Assembly (NCBI GenBank): GCA_036426205.1 | Contig: CM071569.1 | Span: 248,001 to 312,000 of the forward strand | From: Ascaphus truei | Taxonomy: Eukaryota > Chordata > Amphibia > Anura > Ascaphidae | Reading direction: 5' to 3' | DNA: 64,000 nt | In this document: positions 1-12,377 of the stretch, piece after piece | How positions within the stretch are numbered: position 1 is the stretch's first letter | Layout: every line of letters starts with the position of its first letter | Translations under genes and position numbers: made by a program | Notes under the pieces: generated by a model | What the model saw: only the letters and a program-made list of their open reading frames with translations | Databases searched by the model: none | What the model was told of the DNA's origin: nothing

Positions 1-623
1 TATGCTTTGTGCTTTATCTCTCCATGCAGATTATATCTCAAATTCCATCTCACCCTCCTGCGACTCCCAAGCATGAACCCCTCCTCCCCCCCCCACACTG
101 CGCGCACTTAAAGCGTGTGTATGCTTTATCCGGCTCATTACAAGCAGTAACGGGTGAACGTGTGCTGCGTGGGGCACAAATTCCCCCGCGGGCAGTCAGC
201 GGACTGCCAACGGAGCGTCCCTGGAGAGCGGGTCGGAAACCGGAGTCTTCATCTGTACTAGCAAGCCTAATATTAAAAGGTTAATTTAGAGTTAGAAAAT
301 GCCATGCTTCAGCAAAATTACCTCAGAGCAGAAAGCATCAGCTAGCCAAATACACTGCTCTCCACCTGTAACCTGTAACATCTTATTCCTGCTAACTGAA
401 GTTTGCTATTGAATAATGCCTCAACAATACAAACTGGAGCTACAAGAAACCTGTGGTGAAGACTATTTTTACACTAGAAGGATTTTATGGTATTTGAACA
501 AAAGAAGATCATATATTTTCACCATCATTTAACCATGTGGATTAAGGGTGTGTAGATCATAAATCCAACGGTACTTGCGCTGGAGCAGCAGCCTGTCCCA
601 GTCCCCTTTTTGAGGGACAGTTG
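1..623. other. unassigned sequence
   Basis: No convincing gene or repeat family is visible. A 91-codon frame near the left edge has no recognisable domain and looks like chance. The first 250 bases are C-rich; the rest is AT-rich anonymous sequence. Confidence 0.4.
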
Positions 624-700
624 TGTGACGGCGAAGGGGTACCCAGACCAGTAAATAAAGGTACTATTCCCGGCTGTGTGCCCCTGAGCCATACTGGGGG
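624..700 (+). repeat. LTR 5'-end fragment, TGTGACGG family
   Basis: The segment begins TGTGACGGCGAAGG and continues with AATAAAGGT and a CCCGG stretch. It resembles the left edge of the LTR starting at 7964 (TGTGACGGTTGGAG, then AATAAAGGT). Only about 75 bases look related and no right end is seen, so this is at best a truncated fragment. Confidence 0.3.
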
Positions 701-1304
701 ATTGTGATTGTCAGCTCTTCAACCTAGTAATGGCAGTAACCGTGCTTTTAATGAAAATGTCTGTGTGTCTCCCACCAGGTATAAGGTGGCGAGAATAATG
801 GGATTTCTACTATGCAATTTATTTCTATAACAGTGTTTCCCTGTAACCGCGCAAAGGAAAAATGGTTCTAAAAACCAGCAAAAGCAGCACAACGCATAAG
901 CGTTTAGCTAACTTCTGCTAGGAAGTTCCTAGAGCGCTGAGATTTGCTGTGGGCGCTGAGGGAGTAAAATCGTAAAAAAAGGTTATAACGTAATTTGTAT
1001 AAAGTTTCATAAATATTGATGAATGAAAGTCCCCCTATATAATAGTCCTAACATTATGGGCATAAGGGGATTTTCCTTCAGATGGGTGGAACGGAGGGAA
1101 ACACTTAAGTTGTAAATGCATTACTTTAGAAATGTTTGGCAGGAAATTCCTGAGAGGTGAGCAATGCATATGTAACTAGGGCTTCTAAGCCACCCCGCTG
1201 GTTTGGTTCCCCAATGTCTGGAAAAGCCCGTAGTTGAAAGCATTAGCCAACTACAGGTATGAAGTGGGGAGGGGTAATTCAAATATCTCCCATTTTAGCA
1301 AATG
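701..1304. other. unassigned sequence
   Basis: No open frame, repeat terminus or structured element was recognised here. Confidence 0.4.
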
Positions 1305-1438
1305 CAGGTAGAGGAATGGCAGTGCACTGCCAAAAAGACCAGGAGGAGGCTCACAGTTGCAGCAGCAAAAAAGAGTTTATTGCATAAAAAATGGACAAAA
1401 TGTCCCCCCTAGCCACAGCACTGCCATTCCTCTACCTG
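1305..1438. repeat. short palindromic MITE-like element
   Basis: CAGGTAGAGGAATGGCAGTG at the left is matched by its reverse complement ending CCTG at the right, about 20 perfect base pairs. The interior (about 90 bases) contains an A-rich stretch and TTTATTGCATAAAAAATGG. No target duplication is obvious. It is probably a small non-autonomous DNA transposon or a hairpin relic. Confidence 0.5.
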
Positions 1439-4400
1439 TTCCTGCTGATTCATCTGGTGGACTGCACGCCCTTCATGCTACTGCTGTATGAAACTCCTGG
1501 ATACCAAAAGTGAGTTCTTTCTGTTGATTGCCATACCCTGTTATCCTCACTATATGGGACTTTTGTTTGTACTAATCATTAGTGTTGCCATTGGCATTAA
1601 GTACTAGTCCCCTAACCCTATTAGGGCAACTTTATTGTGTATATCCAGTATATTGGGAATTTCTTCTACTGCAGACGTTATATATATAAGGATTTGCTCT
1701 TCTGATGCACTGGCGTCCTATACATCTTCATCTTAGCAAATGGCCCAGATATCCGGCCAGCTCAGACAAAATGTCGCTAGGAAAAGGTGCTTGGTCTGGT
1801 ATGCTAAGCGGCAAAGGTGCCAGGTTCACACATGCCTTTAGCAAACTATGAAGCCATCTGCCAGGTTTTGCCAAGTATGGGCTAATCTGGGATAGGTAAG
1901 GATATTATTCCCATGAACGAGATAGGGATTTTTATGGCATAAAAATTCCTGCAGCTGATCGGGAGTAAAAATTAATCTAAACTGGATTTTTAAACTTTGC
2001 AACATTGTAACCCAAGTCAAGAGTTCGTAAGAACTAAGGAATCCAGAACCAATTCTACGGCAGTAGAATGAAGTAAGCAGCTGCGGAGCACAAACAGGGG
2101 TTGTGAGAGGCGCCCCTATCCAAAGACTGTTTTCGGCTTTATTCGCGCATAACTCCCGCTCCTGGGAAATTGTGCCTAAAGACTATTTCTAAAGATTTCA
2201 TTTTGTAAATAGAAGATTTTGTTTTGCCCCACCCCAGTAAGTGTATTTCAAGAGTTTTTTTGCAAATAATCATGTTTATGTTCATTCTATAAATAGATTG
2301 CAATTTATTTTATCTCTTGCTTTGCTCAATCAAAGGATCTGGGTATTTTGGTGTTAAAAGCATTGGTCTCCCGTGACAGAGCGGTCAATGTATAGAATAT
2401 AGGGCCCTTGAGATTGCCGTTATGGGCATCATTTATGTGTCTTGCTGGTGGAGTGTTTATTCCAGACTGAGCCCACATGGTAAAAAAAAAAACAGCGTCT
2501 TAGTTGACACTGGGGTTTTCCCACATTTCATTCCCCTGTCACAAGTAGCCATGTAGCTAATCCCACAGGTCTGACAGTTGATTAAAAAACGTATTGGAAA
2601 CTGCTTGGAATTATTCCAATTCCTGAATGTTTTCATGGGTAGCATGAGGAGACATGCTCTGCACTTACCACATCTAAAAGAGCCAATTGGTTTAGATGGA
2701 GCCAGGTGGAAATGGGGATATTGGAGAGGTGACTGTGGACAAGATGGTTCTTGAGATTGCGGGCACTGTGACTCACTAGTGTGGGGGATGGTTTAAGGAC
2801 CTGTAATGGGGGTCACAACTTTTCTCCTCACAATAATGTTTCAGGTCGTCCTCTTGTAGCAAGAGATGCCAGTGTTCTTGAGGATATTATTGATATGGCT
2901 CCATTTGTTGTTGAAGGTGCCATTAAATTTAATCACGTTGGCGTCATCATTGTTTGGATGTTAAGGATCTAAAAGCTGGTTTCTCAGAGTTGCTTTCGCA
3001 CGTTCAAAGGCTTCTTTGAGGAAATATTTGCTATAACCGTGCTCCAAGAAAATTGTGGTCATGGCAGCTGTCTGTGTAGTAAACTCAATTTCTGTAGTGC
3101 AATTCCGTAGGAATTGGCCAACAGGTATATTGTGTAGTAGGTGAGGTGGATGATGGGTGTCGGCTCTGAGGATGCTACTGCATTAGTGGCGGTATTAGGG
3201 AGTCGTCGTCAGATTGACATATTTATCTTTATAAGTCGTGAGATCCAGAAAATTGAGGGAGTCAGTCTTAATTTCGCATGTGAGTTTGATTTTGAGGGTG
3301 TTTGTATTCAGGAGTGTGATGAACTCGGGGAGGACGTGATTAGGTCTCGGACTCAGGATAAGGAAATTGCAATTCCTATCTCGCCACCCTTTAGGTGGAG
3401 TAAAGAAAAGCGAGTAATTTAGCCGCGATTTGCATTAATCGATCGGATAGTCAGAGCAAGAGTTACAACGCATCTAAAAAGCTGTTCCCATGTGATAACG
3501 GCTTACAGAACAGCAAAACATTCAAAATCTTTTGTAAAGTGCACTTTAAATTCGTTAAGTTCCATTTCGAAGCTTCTAGAATAAGCCCCATTGTCTGACA
3601 TACATATTAGTACTTAAAGGGGATTTTTTTAAATACACAGGACAGAAGAAAATTGAAGTATATTCAGCTCCTGGGCCCTAAAACAATGGATTACATTAAG
3701 ATACAGGATTCAATATGGCACCATTGAATGCATTTCCTGTGCCACATTTTGGAATGCAGATACAGCACACACAGTTTTTGGCTGACCTGACTACTGTAGG
3801 GTATAACCTTTTCAACTCAGAAAAATAGAGGTAAGACATCTCTCCCAAAGGGAGTATCCGATTTTAAATTTGAGAAATTATCTGGTTATATGGACCAATT
3901 TTTAAAGCGCTGTTTACCAAAATAACACCTTTTTTTAAGTGGCCCTGTGGACATGTTGAATTGAAAATGTTGATAGATGGCGCAGAATGGGGTAAAGACT
4001 CATCTGGCGGTCTTGTGGGCCACATTTGCTAAGCAGTGCTATACACCTCGAAGAGCTCGGTACTTTCCAGCACTAGAAGACCTCTTATTTAATGGAATAT
4101 ATTGTAAAATGTATCTTGTCTTTAAATGTTCGGGTGTATTGTTTGTCACATTGAGCCACTGAAGGATACAGATTTGCCGCTAGAGAAAACAACATCACTA
4201 TGATAATTAGCGTTTTATTGAGCGACTTTAGCATAGACACAAATACCCTTACTCCACAGTTTAAGGTTAAATATATAAAATATTTATCACCAGATTTATT
4301 ATATTTTGTCACATTTGCAGACACAGTATTCAATAAGCCACAGTATATCCCCCAGGACGTTAGCTGCCGATCACTCATACAGTACATGTCATAGTTTATG

Positions 4401-5629
4401 TCCCAGAGAGACGGGTGAGCAGGTATATATTATCAAGATGTTAATGTCTTACCTGGTGACCTGAAGCTGGATGGGTTTATGGTCTAGCTCTGTTGTAAGA
4501 AATAGAATTTTGCTTTGCTATGTGCATTTGACATTTCCCTATTTGCAGTTTGCCCTCTGGGGATTAATTATTAATGTGCGAGATCAAGGTTCTCATGATT
4601 AGTTATTCTGTCCAGAACATGTTGGCGTGTCTAACATGACAGACACAGTATTCATTGCTTGCATATAGCTTTTCTTCTCACATTGCGGGTAAGGAGACCA
4701 TTGTGTGAAGCTCAATAACTGCTTCAAGAGCTACAGTAACTGCTACAGGATATAGCCATTCAGGTATACTGGGTGTACTGAGATGTACTGTAGATAAGGT
4801 GGGGTGAGAAAGCAGTGTTTGAAGACATGGAAGGGTAACAAAACGGTGACAAGGGACAGCATGGGGGGAGGGGGTGCTGTAGGGGTGGAAAGGTGTGGCT
4901 AAGAACATTTGCAGAGAAGCACACAGGATAATTACAAACAATTCTGAGCACATATACCAGGATTCTCTAAGCACAGGGTTGCCAGGGGTAAAATAAGACT
5001 CTCAAATACCTAGGATTACACAGTGCTGGGGTTGTACTGTAAGTGTAACAATGGTACTGTGCTGATCCCCAACAGCAAAGTTTGTTGTGATGGTTTAAGT
5101 GTTGTGTTTATACCTGTTCTATTGTTCATAAAATTGTGATAACTACCCTGGTGTCGTGCAGGTTTGTCTGACATATGATCATGGGCTCAGCTGGTAAATA
5201 CGCCCAGCACTAATGGGGAGTAGAGCTTAGGCCCCCGCATCAGCAGTTAGAGGTTAGTCTGCGGTTAGTTAACAGAGGGGTTACATGTCTAATGGCTTAG
5301 CACGACTTAGTACATGTAATTCGAAGGGTCACATAAGGAGGTTTCAGTTTATGTCACCAGGAAGGCAATTACCACAATCTGCGTTAAGCAAAGGGCGTAA
5401 TAAGAAGTGAGATAGGAGAACGAGAAGTGTGTAAAGGGGAAGAGGTTCTGTCATGGGAGGGGATACACGTGAACACGGTGACCACATTCTCAAAGGTGGA
5501 AACCAGCATACAAGAACAAATTATTCAGAAAACATATGACATCACTTCAAAAATAACTATTATAATGGTATTTGTCTAATAGTGTCCCAATTCATGCTGT
5601 ATTATTGATTTATTTCAAATTTCTAACAT
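1439..5629. other. unassigned AT-rich intergenic sequence
   Basis: Scattered short frames of 60-100 codons occur on both strands, none with a recognisable domain or compositional signature of coding sequence. I saw no clear transposon ends. Old, decayed repeats may be present but cannot be named from inspection. Confidence 0.4.
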
Positions 5630-5637
5630 AACACAAA

Positions 5638-5875
5638 CTGTCCTCTCTCTCTTTTTCTCTCCCTCTCCCCATTTTCTCTATCTCTCCCCTATTCTCTCTC
5701 TCCCTCTCTCCCATCATTTTCTCCCCCCTTTCTCTCTCACACACACTCCCCCCCTCGATTATCTCTCTACCTCCCTCCCCACATTACCTCTCTCCCTCCC
5801 CCTGTTCTCTCTCCCAATCCCCCATTCTCTCTTCCCTCCTTTTCTCTCTCACACACACTCCCACTTACTCCCCCT
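5638..5875. repeat. CT-rich low-complexity tract
   Basis: Nearly pure pyrimidine sequence built from TCTCTC and CCCTCC runs with two short CACACACTCCC islands that recur about 130 bases apart. This is strand-asymmetric simple sequence. Confidence 0.85.
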
Positions 5876-6256
5876 GCAGCTAAAAACTGGTACAGTTGAC
5901 CAAGTTTGAGGAAATTGTCGGTGCTCTGGGACATGTAATAAAAATCCGGGACAGTTCCGGCTTAACCTGTACGTACGATCACCTTACCTGTGAGGGTTAT
6001 CATATTTCTCCTCTTGACACTGAGAGGTTGCCATGTTCATTCACAGATCTTTCCCCCAACTTTCTGTTCTCAGGAGGGTGCCAGGTAGAGCCAAGTCAAT
6101 GCTATTAAACCTAGGTAGAAAACCTACATTTTTCATGTGTATTAACTTATTTTTCAAATAAAACTGAATAAAATGTTTACAACGAGGTCACATTGAGTTT
6201 TGGAAGCCTCAGTCTCACTTGGCTATACTAGCAAAACTATACAAGTTATATATATC

Positions 6257-7234
6257 TGTAACACCCTTTCCCTATCCCTAAGAGAAATAGCAGTAATTAC
6301 GGTCACTGGTGCTCCTGTACCTGTTAGACTTACGGAAGGCCCGAGCCTCCGCTCCTGGGGAGCCGTGGGTGTTCTCTCTCTCTCTGGTGCAGCGCTTCCA
6401 CCCATGAGGATCCCGCGCAGCAGGATGACTCCTCATAGGAACACGTATACATTTATGGTATACCCCAATAACACAATCACAACAGGGTTACAATAACTCT
6501 TTTACAGTGGTCCCACAGAAGGTTCAGGTAGTGCCATATAGACCAATAATAAAAAATAATACAGGGATAACAATAAGAACAATCATGGGGTAGCTAGCCC
6601 CAATAATACTGATGGTGCTTGGGCACCTATAACCTGTTTTCCAGCAAACAACCCTTGCCCAATGTATGTCTGAGGACACCACTACCCTCCCCCTTGCGGA
6701 GGAGGCCTTGACCAGGGAATAATTCCAGACGGAGGATGATCAGCGGCAGGGTCCCATGTCACGGGGTCTCCGTCAACAGCCCCTCACGCCTTATGTCCGA
6801 CTGCTGCGCGGTGGCACATCCTCAGGAGGAACTCCTCTCCTGACTCTGGTCCTGCTCCACTGCTACCGCTCACTAACGGGAGTTCTCTAGCAGTGTGGCC
6901 AGGCCAGACACACTCCGCTAAGGTGAAGGGACTGCCTGAGGCCTAAGGGTAGTATTTCTGCCTAGTCCAGGAGCTTGACTAGCTCCATGGACACTACCTT
7001 CCTCTCTGCAGGCTCCGGATCAACTACCCATGCCGTCGCCAGTCCGCGGAGAAAATCCTGCTTTGCCAGGACCTCCCCGTCAGGCGGCGCCAACCCCAAG
7101 ATTGCCACCGCACTACACATAGTTTTTGTCTATGGGGCTGCACCAACCACAACATGGCCGACGCAACTCTACTGCTTCTCCCGAGCAACTGAGTTAATCA
7201 CCCCCCAGGAGGTAAGAAAGGGGACCCTGCTACA
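6257..7234 (-). repeat. solo LTR, gypsy-type TGTAGC...GTTACA superfamily
   Basis: Read on the minus strand it begins TGTAGCAGGGTCCCC and ends GGGTGTTACA, the same terminal style as the complete gypsy LTRs at 28101 and 35209. Near its end it carries GGTGGAAGCGCTGCACCA followed by a GCGGAGGCTC block, which corresponds to the GGTGGAGGCGCTGCA and GCGGAAGCTC blocks of the intact element. Flanks are TATC and TAAC, a degraded 4-bp target duplication at best. There is no internal region, so this is a solo LTR from recombination. The 60-98 codon frames inside are not genes. Confidence 0.7.
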
Positions 7235-7963
7235 TAACTATTAATATATATCTTCAGAAAGACTTTTAATGCCCTGATTTGGTTATGTAAAGTATATTTT
7301 TACACATCACATACTTTGAGAGTTTTGAATGGTTTAAATAATTATCATTTCAACATGCAAACTTTGACATGCAGGAAGACATCGCCAATTTTATTTTTTG
7401 ATGATCTGGAATCGCCTCGGATCGTAAGGTTCCTTTGCTCCGCAAATCAGTCTCACAAAGGCCAATCTGCTGTTTTGGCTTTTTAATTTTATTTTAGATA
7501 GCAATCCGAAATCCGTGGGTGGATTTTTAAAATCATGGACATGTATTAATCCGAGGGGACGGAGGGGTGGGGGAGGGATATCTCTCTCCTCAGATTAATC
7601 CGTGTGGGGATTTTTACCTATCCGGATTGTGGACTCCGCGGATCAGATTCTTTAAATTCCGCCTGGATAGGATCCAACAGTGGATTTTGGATTTAATCCA
7701 CGCGCATTGTTTTAGTGCTTAATCTGCAGATGCATTTGGTCTAAAAAAGATGGGAGATAAATCTGGACTGGTTTGTCCATCTCTCCATGTAGGATAAAAA
7801 GATATAAGGTAATAGCTTTATTAAAATCATTTTCTTAATTTACAATTAAAATAAGTCACCGTTTTGCACTGTATATTCCATGAAGTGCAACAACCATTAC
7901 AACTTATTAATGGCCATCAACTTGAGCAAAAGATAATGGCTATTGCAATTTTGAAACAATGGG
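7235..7963. other. unassigned sequence with repeated ATCCG/CGGAT words
   Basis: From about 7410 to 7700 the words ATTAATCCG, GGATTTTT and CGGAT recur in both orientations around a GGGGAGGG stretch, suggesting a decayed palindromic repeat. No termini or open frames could be fixed. Confidence 0.35.
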
Positions 7964-8746
7964 TGTGACGGTTGGAGTAGCCAGTCTTTATAATAAAGGT
8001 GAAGCCCAACTGGGCCCCGGTAGTTTGGCAGTACCATAAGCCCGGGACACTATATGTATTGTATCCAGAATGATTTCAATGAACCTGGGATTTCGGTGGA
8101 GGGATTTTAAAGGGGGATATTTGGGTGAAAATGTATTCAAAACATGTGTACAAGGTTGGGGGGCAAAGGTACCGGTTGTCCCCCCATTTTACCCGCAGAC
8201 CACGCCTGGTCTGCGGGTACGCGTATGCATGTTGTCCCCATAATACCTTCCCTTTAAAATACTGTATTTTCCACTCGCCATGCTTAGTGTAACAGTTGTA
8301 TTCCCGAGCCCAGGTTAGAGGATAAAAGTTGTGTTTTAAAGTGTGTATTCATCTCTATACAGACAGTCCTCGTAATCTGAGGAGTAGCCACGATGTCCCC
8401 ATAGAGATGTGGGATAAAAGAGCAGGGTGGAAGTTGAGAGGTGTCAGGCCGTTTAGTGAGCGGGGAATGGCGGAGTACCGTGTCTGGAGACAAAGACTAC
8501 CTGGTGAAACACTGGCGGACTTTAAAAAAAAAAGTGCTTAGTTCCGAATAGCAAAGCACTCGGCACAGAGTTGCCGGAGAAGCCTGGCCTAGCTGAGGAC
8601 AAGTTCTCAGATCGCGTCCAAGTTCCTGCTTTTATCCAAGTCGCGGTCAGCGGGTAAAGCCAGGTAGCTCTCCCAAAAGAGTATTGTGGTGTTCATGGAT
8701 GTGGAGCGGACAGGGTAAGCCTTCTGAAGCAGGCGTTCTGCACCTA
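7964..8746 (+). repeat. left part of LTR (TGTGACGG...TGTGACA family)
   Basis: The LTR starts TGTGACGGTTGGAG after AATGGG and is split by the palindromic element at 8747. Its interior (AAGCACTCGGCACAGAGTTG, then GGTAAGCCTTCTGAAGCAGG) matches the LTR near 22.8-23.0 kb, which is uninterrupted at that point and so serves as an empty site. The remainder resumes at 15094. Confidence 0.6.
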
Positions 8747-9678
8747 GGGCCTCATGCAGTAAGCCCCGATAAGGCTTTTTCGGCATTTTATAGCCGTTTT
8801 TTGCCCTCCTGATTCAGTAAGCCCCGATAAGTGGGAATTATCGGCAACTTTTCCTCCGAAAAAAAAAAATTCACCACCCGGCTGCCGATAAGCCACTTAT
8901 CGGGACTTTTTTTTCCCGCCTGAATTCAGTAAGCCCCGATCAGCTTTTCGGTGCTGATCGGCAGGCCAGATTGGAGATTTTATGGCCAATCCAGCCCGCC
9001 AACTAAAGTTGGCAACTTGCTGAAGGAGAAGCATCGGCAAGGGCGACACTTAGGAAAAATCAGCCCTTTTTCCTGCCTGTGATTGATGCTGGGGGTCTCC
9101 GGAGCTGATACCAGCACCGGAGCCCCCCGGCATGCATCCGAGGCAGGAAAAAGGCATTTAAAAGCCACTTCATTACCTTAGCGGCTAACCGCTAAGGCAA
9201 TGAAGGGGTTAACCCACCGTGCCAGCGTTATTGTGGGTAGCGGGGATGGGTGAGGGGGGTATTTGGCCCTGGGTGTGAGTTTAGGACTTGCGGGGGGGAT
9301 GCGGGGGCACTTAACCCCTTCACGACCGTAGCGGTTAATAACGCTACGGTCCTGAAGGGGTTAAGGCCTCCCGCTACCCACCCGCAAGCCCTAAACAACC
9401 ACCGTTGGGGCTAATGCCCCCTTCACACACCCCCACTACCCACAATAATAAAAAAACACACCCCAGCCCCACAATAATCGAAAAAAAAATAATTAAAAAG
9501 ATATATAGATATAATATATTTATCGATATATATATATACCCAACACATCCCTATACCCCCCTAACATACAGTCATAGTAAGTGGTGCCAGAATGACTATA
9601 TCCACAAATGGATAAATAGTGCATTGTCCTTTAAAATACATACAACACAATAAAGACTTAAATACATATAGCACTCAC

Positions 9679-9740
9679 CCATGTCCCACTGCCACGATGA
9701 AGGCCATCCTCATCTTTCCCTGCCCATGCCCCATCCGCTT
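9679..9740 (-). other. exon-like block C, left arm
   Basis: On the minus strand a pyrimidine-rich acceptor ending TTTGTTTTGCAG precedes AAGCGGATGGGGC, and the block ends GGGACATGG before GTGAGTGC, a strong donor. The mirrored block in the right arm (13888-13949) keeps the acceptor but has lost the donor T. Translation of the right-arm copy is rich in D and E (GHGQDEDEDV). The function is unknown; the claim rests on splice-site form and conservation between arms. Confidence 0.4.
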
Positions 9741-10050
9741 CTGCAAAACAAACACAAGAATTACAACATCCAAATTAATGTCCCCCTACCCCTAACCTAT
9801 CCATAGCGGTTATTAACCGCTCAGTTATAAGGGGTTAAGCCACACAACCAATACCCTCCCCCCACACAGCCCACCAACCACCCTCACCCATACCCCAGGG
9901 AGTCCTACAAATCCCTGAGCCTAATACCCCCTCCCCCAGCCATACAGTACAATAATGTGCCAAATACTATTATCCACATAGGGATAATACATATTTGGCC
10001 ATTATTAAACACATTCAACCACCGTTAAAATGTAAAGAAAATTTACTAAC

Positions 10051-10115
10051 CTCATCAATAGAAGTCTCGTCGCACATCAGCCTTGGGTCCGTTGCCAACA
10101 TTATAATAGCCACAA
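10051..10115 (-). other. exon-like block B, left arm
   Basis: On the minus strand the block ends CTTCTATTGATGAG before the donor GTTAGTAAA. The right arm has the matching block ending at 13574 before GTTAG, and the relative at 18.7 kb has a similar block before GTAAG. The upstream limit is uncertain because no clean acceptor was seen. A possible translation contains ATDPRLMCDETSIDE. Confidence 0.35.
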
Positions 10116-10879
10116 AATTTGAATATCATTAACATAACACTGAACCCCTTAATCACGTTATCGGGTACTAACCTAAAGGTAATTAAAGTGTGAGACATCC
10201 TCAATGCCTACAACAGTTATGCATACATCCTCAGTGAAAAACTACCCATGCCTAACCAAATTCCATTTAATCATTCAATCTGTAGGCTCACATGCCTCAT
10301 AAAACATTGCATTTACAGTGTATACATGTTACATAACAGTAAACTGCATGTACACGCTGCAAATCAATGTTACAATACAATAATCCACTCAAATCGCCAT
10401 ACATCACAAGAAGTATATTTTTTATCCAATAAACTCACCATCAATGAATTACCACACATCACTTACATCCCTAAACAATTAAAACACCATCCATACCAAT
10501 TACACAATGAACTAAACTTCCTAACAGAGAACAACTTCAAACATAGAAAAAAGTCACCACCATTACATATACTAAAGCAAGCTTTCCAATACTACTGTAC
10601 GCCTGGAACCCAAAACTTACATCGTCTAAAATAAAATACATTTAGCAAACACATCAATGCATAGCCACAATGATTAACATACAGATAAGAAAGCTTTAAC
10701 ACATAAAAATCATTTTTACCCTGTATATTATCTGTACACATACATACAGACATACATACAGTGGAAGAAATGATATGCATTATAAAATGAAACATGAAAA
10801 AGCAAACAAAAACACAGTTGTATTAAGAACATTTCTTTATTTAACTTACCATTACTTGCCCCCACCGACTCCGTTGACA

Positions 10880-11060
10880 GCTTACTCACGTACCATCCAC
10901 GCACCATCCACGACACACATCCACGACACAATCCAGGAACAAATCCACGAACCAAACCAGGAACCCATCCAGAACAAGTGCAGGAACCAATCCAAGACAC
11001 AGTGCAGGAACCAATCCAGACCAAGCCACAAGAAATCCACGAAACAATCCACGACACGAT
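10880..11060 (-). repeat. degenerate 15-bp-class tandem repeat in left arm
   Basis: Minus-strand words TGGATTGGTTCCTGC, TGGATTGTGTCGTGG and variants repeat roughly ten times. The mirrored array lies at about 11895-12065 on the plus strand. The repeat produces long frames rich in W, S, C and G in several phases, which I treat as a by-product of the repeat and not a protein. Confidence 0.6.
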
Positions 11061-11171
11061 CCAGGAACGGAGGAAACCATAAAGAAAAACATAACAATTA
11101 ACATTAAAATAATAAAACATGACAATCAAGGGTTTACTAGTTTTATTCTTAGTGAATCTGTATTAAAATAC

Positions 11172-11270
11172 CTTTCCGTGGTCTCTCTTTACGTCCGGTG
11201 CCACGCCCTGGTCTTCAATCTTCAGGAGGAGGTCTTCCTCCTCGGCGTCTGCTTCAAAATGAGAAGACAT
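11172..11270 (-). other. candidate first coding exon, left arm
   Basis: A 33-codon block starts at an ATG (residues MSSHFEADAEEEDLLLKIED and onward) and ends in AAG directly before GTATTTTAATACAG, a plausible donor. It is acidic with a run of E residues. The frame is open further upstream, to 11393, but that part overlaps the mirrored promoter region and is not supported. The right-arm counterpart (about 11697-11787, then GTATTTT) is alignable but lacks the ATG and has a stop. No domain is recognised. Confidence 0.35.
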
Positions 11271-11339
11271 AGGCTTTAAAGGCCTATGACCGTCACATTT
11301 GTCCATATGGTTCCCACGGCCCGATTGGCCGTGAAACCT

Positions 11340-11690
11340 GTGTTTTGGCCGATGTAAAAAATTGATGACGTCACTTAAAGGCAATGCCAGCACAAGCCAA
11401 TCAGAATGGCTTTGCTCTATTGCCTTAAGAAAAACGTCATGAATGACACATGGCCGGACTCACATGGTACTTGAACCAATCAGAGTATGGATGATTTCCC
11501 ACGCTCTTATGGCTGGCTTACCATGTGAGTCCGGCCAGTGTCATTTCATGACGTTTTCTTAAAGGCAATAGCAGCAAAGCCATTCTGATTGGCTGTGCTG
11601 GCATTGCCTTAATGACGTCATCCATCAGGGCCGTGGGAAACCATATAACGACAATGTGACGTCATAGGCTTTTAAAAGGGTATTTGAACT
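11340..11690. promoter_or_regulatory. central bidirectional promoter-like region
   Basis: This is the symmetry centre of the giant palindrome. Perfect CRE sites (TGACGTCA) lie at 11366, 11613 and 11657. CCAAT boxes lie at 11397 and 11476, with the inverse ATTGG at 11588. A TTTTAAAA box at about 11670 on the right, and CTTTAAAG near 11274 on the left, sit 20-60 bases before the first exon-like blocks. The unpaired spacer is roughly 11474-11519. The layout suits divergent transcription outward into both arms; activity is inferred. Confidence 0.5.
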
Positions 11691-11696
11691 GTCGTC

Positions 11697-11787
11697 TCAT
11701 TTGAAGTCAGACCCGGGAGGAAGGACCTCTCCTGAAGATTGAAGACCAGGGCGTGTGGCCCCGGACGTCAAGAAGACCCCGAACAAG
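11697..11787 (+). other. decayed first exon-like block, right arm
   Basis: This block aligns with 11172-11270 of the left arm (shared CTGAAGATTGAAGACCAGGG) and ends in AAG before GTATTTTAATACAG. It lacks an initiating ATG and contains an in-frame stop, so the right-arm copy is unlikely to code. Confidence 0.35.
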
Positions 11788-12377
11788 GTATTTTAATACA
11801 GATTCACTAAGAATAAAACTAGTACAACCCTTGATTGTCATGTTTTTATTTTAGTTTAATTGTTTATGTTTTTTTTTCTATGTTTCCTGTTCTTGTTGTT
11901 GGATCGTTTCTGGATTGTTTTTCGTGGATTTCTTCGTGGCTGTTGGTTCCTGATTGGTTTCCTGCACTTGTTCTGGATTGGTTCTGCACTGTTCTGGATT
12001 GTTCCGTTTGGTTCGTTGGATTTGTTCCTGGATTGTGTCGTGGATGGTGTCCGTGGATTGGTACGTGAGTAAGCTGATCAACGGGATTCGTGGGGCAAGT
12101 AATGGTAAGTTAAATAAAGAAATGTTCTTAATGTAACTGTTTTTTTTTGTTGCTTTTTCAGTTTCATTTTTTATAATGCATATCATTCTTCCCACTGTAT
12201 GTATGTCTGTATGTATCGTACAGATATATATACAGGGGAAATGATAGTGTTGTTAAAGCTTCTTATTCTTTATTGTTAATCATTGTGGCTATGCATTGAT
12301 GTGTGCTAAATGTATTTTATTTTTAGACAGATGTAAGTTTTGGGCTTCCAGGCCGTACAGTAGGATATGGAAGCCTT

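Larger units (their letters stand above)
8747..11473 (-). repeat. left arm of giant inverted repeat
   Basis: About 2.7 kb running from the left terminus to the central spacer. Going from the centre outward on the minus strand it holds a promoter-like region, the best preserved exon-like block (11172-11270), a degenerate TGGATTGGTTCCTGC tandem repeat (about 10880-11060), and two more exon-like blocks near 10051 and 9679. Between 9050 and 9170 it contains its own small palindrome (TTTTCCTGCCTG paired with CAGGCAGGAAAAA-like sequence). Confidence 0.75.

Noticed and set aside
4678..4974. 98-codon minus-strand frame with Ser/Pro-rich text
   Set aside because: Overlapped by another open frame in a different phase over a C-rich stretch; no recognisable domain.
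11271..11393. Upstream start extending the 33-codon exon to 76 codons
   Set aside because: The extra part overlaps the mirrored promoter with CCAAT and CRE sites, and the counterpart arm does not keep it open.
10728..12136. Trp/Ser/Cys-rich frames in both arms of the palindrome
   Set aside because: They follow the degenerate TGGATTGGTTCCTGC tandem repeat in several phases; no evidence for a protein.
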